From Ophioderma brevispina (taxonomy: Eukaryota; Echinodermata; Ophiuroidea; Amphilepidida; Ophiodermatidae), in assembly GCA_023653785.1 (NCBI GenBank), contig JAMKCH010001645.1, forward strand, positions 24,196 through 88,195: 64,000 nt of DNA, given 5' to 3'. Below the pieces are notes generated by a model that was not told the origin of the DNA, ran no database searches, and saw only the letters and a program-made list of their open reading frames with translations. This document shows positions 57,991 to 64,000 of the stretch, one piece after another (the stretch's first letter is position 1; every line of letters starts with the position of its first letter). The position numbers and the translations under genes are program-made.

Positions 57991-59060
57991 TTTACATTTT
58001 AAATAGAACCTCTACTTAAGAATGCGTGTTTTGTAGGATCGTGTTCACCCGCTTGCAAGTGTATAACTTCCAAATTGCAGTTTGCCAGATATTTGTAAAA
58101 CTATATTTTGAAGTTGGTGAATGTTACCCCTACTTATGGAATATACACACGATGAAACCAGGATTTGTTCCTGTGTCTCAGCTCGTATTGTTCTTCCAAA
58201 CTATATGAAAAGAATACTATTTACAGCAGTAAGATCGGATAATAGGCCTGGTTCATTGCAATCCTTTGGATATGTGCAAATCCTGACATTTCATTCCGTT
58301 TTCTTGCACCCACATTAGTTGAAGTGCAATCGGCATGCAGTCGCAAAATGTATCCCCAAAACTCGGGTTGGGGGGGGACTCCCATCTTGGACGAGTGACA
58401 CGTAAGACCCCTTTTTCAGCAACGTTGGTCACCAACAAAAAACTTTCACCAAAGACCCCCATATTTTTTGGAAAATTATACGATAGTTTTTCCGTAGTTA
58501 ATTTATGGTGCAATTACACTATAGCTTGAATAGATTAAAATTTAACTACGGAAAATAATTGGCATCCGGGACGTTACGACAACATCCGGCGGGGTTGTAC
58601 CAGAGTGAAGAGTGTGTGCATGAGGGATAGGATTAGTCTTCGATCATTCAATTTCCCCCAACTTATATATTAACTCTGGAAATTCTGGTGTAAATTCATA
58701 GCATGTACATGATCCCAAATGTTGACCAATAGACATGTCACACGTCCATCTAGAATACAGATACTTCCACTATCAATTAAAGGGCCGCCCCCGACTCGAT
58801 GAGTTCCAGAGGAGGGCACCACCAATTTTAAATCAAATCGTGTTTTTGATATACATAAGGTTGTCCCTTTGGGAAATAGCTAATGTTCAGACAGTCATTT
58901 CAATAGGAAGAAAATCATAACTTTGTTATGAAATTCCGTATATGTGCCTCAAAACTTTCCAAAGGAGCTTTAGGTGACTGTTTTTATTTACTTGACTTCT
59001 TAATAGACAAAAATATATTTCAAATATCTCTGAGTCAGCCTTTAACCTCGGGTGACGTCA
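57991..59060. other. No gene recognised; one hairpin
   Basis: A hairpin TTTTCCGTAGTTAA (58488-58501) / TTAACTACGGAAAA (58542-58555) has perfect 14-base arms. Overlapping frames on both strands at 58253-58529 reflect a repeat-like stretch. Confidence 0.45.
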
Positions 59061-59061
59061 A

Positions 59062-59142
59062 AGGGGGGGGGGGGGGGGGGGGTGGGGGGGGGGGGGGGGG
59101 GTGGGGGGGGGTTAGGGGGAGGGGGGGGGGGGGGGGGGGGGG
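59062..59142 (+). repeat. Long G-run tract
   Basis: About 80 bases that are almost all G, broken by single T or A bases. It can form G-quadruplex structures, is hard to sequence, and its true length is uncertain. The apparent polyglycine frame over it is an artefact of the tract. Confidence 0.9.
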
Positions 59143-59499
59143 TTAACCACACTACCCAGGTTTAGAACTTCGCTGATCGTTGAGCTAAAATGCCAAAAAA
59201 AATTCGAAAAAGCTTCTAGGGTTAATCGTTCTCGCATCCTTCGGTCATTTTAGCGAAAAAATGTTGAAGTGGTAGCGCCTTCACCGGGTGTTGTTAAGGT
59301 ATGCCGTCAAGTCGAATGGGTACGGGGGTTGGTGCCACCCAAGGATATTTTATGGTTGCATTTTTGAAAAATATTTGCCCAGTATGGCAATAAAACTCTA
59401 TGTTATGTAAACTAGGCCAATTGCCTTCATTTTAGTAGCTGGAAAACGCCGAAAATCCGATTATATTCCTACGTTTTTAGCGCAACATTGGATTTTCGC

Positions 59500-59740
59500 C
59501 TATTTTCTGTGGAAAATGCAATTTGGCCGACTCGCCGGAATTGGTGACGGCATGTGACGCCCATACTAGTATGTTGGTAATTATTTTGGTATCAATGGAA
59601 AGGGGGAGATGACCATAGATATCCACTAGTTCAAAATCATAAGCATCTGGTGCCTTATAACCGAATTCTCGGGGGTGGATAACCCCCCCCCCCCCCCTGG
59701 TAAACTTGTTACACAAAAAGGATTGGTAAGACGAGTTTAA
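59500..59740 (+). repeat. Dispersed repeat, copy 3 of 3 (diverged)
   Basis: Shows the order GTGACG...ATACTAGTATG, TTATTTTGGTATCAATGGAAAG, GGTG..TTATAACCGAA and TTGTTACACAAAAA found in 17930-18180. A C-run lies at 59682-59697. Confidence 0.5.
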
Positions 59741-62299
59741 GAAAATTTGGTAAGGACTTCTTGAACCTTAATCTCTTAGGACCCTTTTAGGCTACTTATC
59801 AACTTGTAGGTTGGGGCTAGCAAATTATTGTGGAGAAGCTTTTTTCGACGTTCAATCTGGACTCTCGTTTTTATTGATATTGTAGGGTATGTACACACAA
59901 CCAAGCCACTGTTGCTGACTTTTTTCATTATGATTTTCATTATTTTCTCCGCCAAAGCACCAAACTTAAATTATTAACAAATTTCACAGTCTAAATAATG
60001 CCAAAGGCATCCCAAATAACACTTGAAGAGTTTTGGGCTTGCGTGTTTCCTATGGTGTTTGACCAACTTCTCCAACTCAAGCATAAGCACAGACTTTGAT
60101 GTTTGCAGGACACCAGCTTTTTTTTTTTCTGTTGCTAGTGATGAATAGGAGAGTTGGTTCGAGTTGGTATCAAGAACGTTACAAGGTTAAATCACAGGTC
60201 CATTGCAATGACTGCCATATTTTGAAAAAAGACTCCAGTGCTCGCTCGCAATGTGAACACCCCTCTTAATTGAGTAATTCTTTTGCTTGGTCATTGAAGT
60301 GAAGTTGCGTAGCGCAAGTTTTGGCAATTTATTGTATAAAGCTAGTCTGAGCTAGCATGGTCTGCTATTCTGCGGCACCATCAGGAGAGCACTGGTTCAG
60401 CATTTAGACTGCTAATTCTTCTGTGATCGGTTCATCTGCAGAACATGCGTCGCTGTGTGGACAAATTGATGTGAGTGCCATGTTTCCTGTCCTTTCTCAT
60501 AGGAATTCAGAGTGTCAGTTGCCAACTCTTCCGAGGCCTGGTTACCAGAGCAAGTGATTAAATCATAATGAAATAGGGTCTCAAGGCATCAGCAAAAGAA
60601 TGCATTGTGATACCTACAAGATCAATAAAAAAATGATGATCGAGTCCAGAATGGAAACAGTCGAAGGCGCTTCGCCACGACATTGTAGCCCAAACAACGA
60701 TTGACAAGCAAACTTTTAAAAGGAAGTCCCTAGAGACAGGAAACGTCAAGGAGTCCTTGCCAAATTCTTTAATTGAAAGTGGAAAGATTACAAGTATGTT
60801 AGGATTATAGATATATACTGACTATTTGCAACCGCGGGATCCAAATGCTAGAATTAAAACACAGAACAGGGCCCGGAGAACAGGGTATGATGAATGCCGA
60901 GGAAATTCCAGAGTTAACGTATAAGTTGGAGGGAGGAACCTGATAAAGATAATTGCATGCCCACTTTGCTCACTTTCAAGTACCCCGCCTGGGGGGGGGA
61001 CAAGGGGTTGTATTTTTCTCCGGATACCAATCATGGTATTGGCATCAGCTGCTTGTGGATGGGATGGATTTCAAATTAAATGTCTATTCTGACCTCAAAC
61101 TGCATTCAGCAATGTCCACAGCCAATGGAACAAAACTTTGAGAATCGGCGGTGATGTGAGGGGCTTATAATAGGAGCTCATCCATTGAAGGACAGTGATA
61201 ATATGTCTGCTTTCGAACGCAGAGGGGAAAGTTAGGATATTGTGGGATACTAACATGATACCACAGTCTTTGCGAAATACCTCCAATTCCACACGGACAT
61301 GGATATGAATTGTAACAGTTCCAAGTGAAAAATCAAATTGATTGGATGGGACATACTACAGCACCATCTGTGTATTGGGATGAACATGTTGTTTTGGGGA
61401 TAAAATGCCGATTGCAATTCCAACCAATGGAACCAAGTAAACGGACTGAAATGTACAGGGATTTGAACTTTTCCAAAGGAGGGCAAGAATCAGCATATCA
61501 ATGCAGCTATTTATCCCGAGAAAGGGTCAGATCATTCAAATGTCAAGAAACTTTCACAGATATACGAGTCAGACACATATGATATGTACTAAGTCTCTCT
61601 ATTATGGGATTAATTGCATATACTTGGGAAGAACAATACAGAGAACTGCAGATTAAAGGGACACATTAATCTGCTTTCCTCAGGGATTGTATTAGATAAA
61701 GGACGAAATGAAGCTGCTTTCATCATGTATGTATTGCCAACGTATGGGCAATATTGTAGCCACCTTCAAAATATAGTTTTTATCACACTTTTGGCAAATT
61801 GCATATTTGAAAATGAGCAACTTGTAGCACGCTTCAAGCAGTTAAGTAGAATTTCTAGTTAAAGTGCTATGTAAAAATAGTAAGTTTTAAAGTGAAAACA
61901 GCAGCCATTTTGGGTTTTGCTGGGTGCCATGTTGGTACTGCATATGTACTTCTGGATAGTACAAAACCTTAAAATTTATATGAGAACATTGTCCAGTAAT
62001 GAGTACAGGTACTTGATCATTTAAGCGTTACATGCTTTATATAGATGTGATAAAAAACTGTGTTTTGTGACACATTTTACTTTCGGCGCTATAACTTTTT
62101 TTTACAGACTATGTTGTAGAGATAGCCTTTTCACAGTGTGCATATTTATAGGTCCTACAAAGGACTAATTACTCATTGAATTAAGAATTTCATTGATTGT
62201 AGAAAATGCCTCTCTTCTTGATCTCTTTTGTAAAAGAAACGTCAAAACAAAATCACATGTTTTTTCATTAATGCTTATGTATACCACCTTAAAACCCAC
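59741..62299. other. No gene recognised
   Basis: Non-coding, inside the large inverted repeat. Frames at 60558-60749, 61250-61582 and 61614-61862 lack motifs. A CAGCCATTTTGG..TTTGC block at about 61900 belongs to the GGCGGCCATTTTGG family. Confidence 0.4.
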
Positions 62300-62520
62300 C
62301 AAGCATGGTATGATCCTGTTGTAGGAAAATTTTATTTGCTTTAAAAAACACCAATCACAGGCTGATTGGACCGGCTTTCTAGACCCGTTCTTAAAAACAT
62401 GTTTTGTCAAAGAAGATAGCGGCCATTTTGGCCCGCCTTGGATGTAGAGGTTACCGCAAAAATATTGAATCAGCAAGGCAGTGCAGCAACTGAAATCAAA
62501 CATTATTATAGTTACGGGAT
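62300..62520 (-). repeat. Inner right arm of the large inverted repeat
   Basis: AGCGGCCATTTTGG..CGCC.T, GGATGTAGAGGT.ACC.CAAAA and TGAATCAG.AAGGC mirror 57785-57870. Confidence 0.65.
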
Positions 62521-62556
62521 AAATTGTAATATAGTATACAAATATTGAATGCTATG

Positions 62557-62688
62557 AGGGGCATGTTGAACACATAGGCCCAAGGTTGGGGGCAATACCC
62601 TTTTCGAAACCATACTATGCCCCGACTCGTAAGTCGAGGGGCATAGTATGGGTTAGAGATCACGAGGGCTTAGTTCAACATGCTCCGA
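62557..62688. repeat. Palindrome of about 130 bp
   Basis: The outer arms GGGCATGTTGAAC and GTTCAACATGCTC enclose a strong inner hairpin, CCATACTATGCCCCGACT / AGTCGAGGGGCATAGTATGG, at 62610-62651. The whole fits a very short fold-back element. Confidence 0.8.
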
Positions 62689-63799
62689 ATAAAAAAGCAG
62701 TAAATATTGGTTTCTATACCGAATATATAGATTTTTGTCATAACACAGGCCTATATCATGTGTAGCTCTTGAGCTGTAGGCCATGTTGTCATGGCGTGAA
62801 TGCCTGGTTTAACAATTGTGTGGAAACTTAGGGTCACAACCTGTCAAGAATTAGCAATCAACCTTTAATGTGTTGAGGAAAGTGATGTGTTGGAGTCCAA
62901 AACGGCTCGCCGTAATTCGACTTCTGCCATTTTTTGTCGGCACAGATGAGTAAAATTTTCCTGCAGTCTTCCGAATGCCAGGAATTCATGCCATTTTACA
63001 ATCACGCTCAACATTTCCCTAAACACGATGAAAACACAACCACATCACGACTAAATGGGATAATTCCAATTATATTTTCTGTTACAATCCACATAACACA
63101 ATGTTTGTCTCTTGATTTATGCAGAAATCTTTGGATCTGGGTGTTATCAACGGGCGAAAATCGTTTGCCAGCGACCGTCAAACAACTGAGGTCCGATGCC
63201 AGGGCGCAGCCATTTATTATAAAATTTCCAAAACGCAATGCGCGACGCCGGGCGATGGGCGTATGGCAGATCGCTGTCAAAAAACATCAGAGGGGATAGG
63301 TTTCAAGTACGAGCAGTATAACAACAACTCAAAGCATGAATAGGCCTAATGATGATGTTGCGATTCAGCCATTCCCTTGATCTTGTTTGATTTCCCGGTT
63401 TGTATTCAGACTTACCCTACAGCACAGATTCCCCACAATACGAGTAAACAAAATACGGGCTGTTATTTCATCTCTTACACCAGCGTCAATATGTACAATC
63501 AGAATAAGGATGGATATATAGTGCGTACAGCAGTCTCTATGTTGGGAAGAGGTGTCCAGGTATAGGTCATGATGAGATGCCGCTTCTTCCAGGGAATAGT
63601 TCATTTTGGTTCAATTCTTGTGAAGCAGTTGAAGTTCTGCTCCAATTTAACCAATCAGATGACAGGCGATTATGAATATGAGGTTATATACATTTTATAT
63701 GGGTTGTCCACACACTTTGTCATGGGTTTAGAGGAAAGGCAAAATGGGGTTTTTGGTGATTAAGACCCATCATTCTTAGACACTAGAAACTTTTAAGAT
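62689..63799. other. No gene recognised
   Basis: Frames at 62934-63299 (+) and 63008-63280 (-) overlap each other and carry no recognised domain. Confidence 0.4.
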
Positions 63800-64000
63800 T
63801 AAACTGGCGATGATCCTGTGCTTTTCACAAATGCATACTATATGGAGGCGCAAATGACTGAGAAGTCTTGATCCAGTTATGAAGAATGAAGGTTGATAAT
63901 TAGGGGAGAACGTATTTCAATCCGCATCATTTTTGGAAAAAAATGGCAAAAATATGCATTTTTGGCCCCAAAACGGTGTGGGGATAACAATGAAACTCAC
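63800..64000 (-). repeat. Outer right arm of the large inverted repeat (cut by window end)
   Basis: GATGATCCTGTGCTTTTC, AATGCATA.TATATG.GGC, GAGAAGTCTTGATCCAGTTA and CATTTTTGGC.CCAAA.CGG are the reverse complements of 57424-57630. It continues past the window. Confidence 0.85.

Noticed and set aside
58928..59146. Glycine-rich protein
   Set aside because: Caused by the G-run tract; no coding support outside it.
62934..63299. 121-codon frame on the + strand
   Set aside because: Overlapped by an almost equally long frame on the other strand; no motif and no splice evidence.

Overview
This looks like nuclear DNA from an invertebrate animal, most likely a marine deuterostome (echinoderm, hemichordate or similar; this assignment is weak). 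It is intron-rich, AT-rich and dominated by transposable elements, with no operons and no bacterial-type genes. The only host gene I recognise is a fragment of mitochondrial Lon protease (LONP1) on the + strand. Almost all other open frames are short, lack family signatures or lie inside repeats, and I did not annotate them as genes.

Layout. (1) 0.5-13.6 kb is a nested retroelement island. A pair of inverted repeats of about 500 bp (about 505-1090 and 13020-13560) surrounds a broken Penelope-like element (reverse transcriptase on the - strand, GIY-YIG endonuclease on the + strand) and a structurally complete but frameshifted DIRS-type retrotransposon (3880-12705). The DIRS copy has inverted terminal repeats, an internal complementary region, gag-like, RT/RNase H and tyrosine-recombinase remnants. 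A tRNA-derived SINE follows. (2) 14.5-29.2 kb holds LONP1 exons for part of the middle domain and the start of the AAA+ ATPase (Walker A and Walker B). The introns contain fold-back elements, a TTAA-flanked element, a hAT element with a nested SINE, a 5'-truncated LINE inside a minisatellite, and a tandem duplication of about 2.4 kb that repeats two exons. The second copy carries a 2.4 kb insertion and many single-base indels, so an unresolved haplotype or a read-error artefact is likely. One expected exon between 17 and 21.6 kb, the 5' part and everything after Walker B are not found. (3) 29.3-64 kb has no recognisable host gene. It holds short inverted-repeat elements, degenerate tandem arrays, a dead DDE transposase (45.83-46.90 kb, - strand), a 977 bp TA-flanked fold-back element and several very large inverted repeats rich in AAGATGGCGGCC-like motifs.

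All copies of mobile-element genes seen here are broken, so their roles are historical. I found no convincing new biological system. The most worthwhile leads are the LONP1 duplication and insertion structure, the textbook DIRS architecture, the head-to-head Penelope fragments with a ribozyme-like 3' motif, and the repeat families that spread YY1-like and nuclear-receptor-like motifs.
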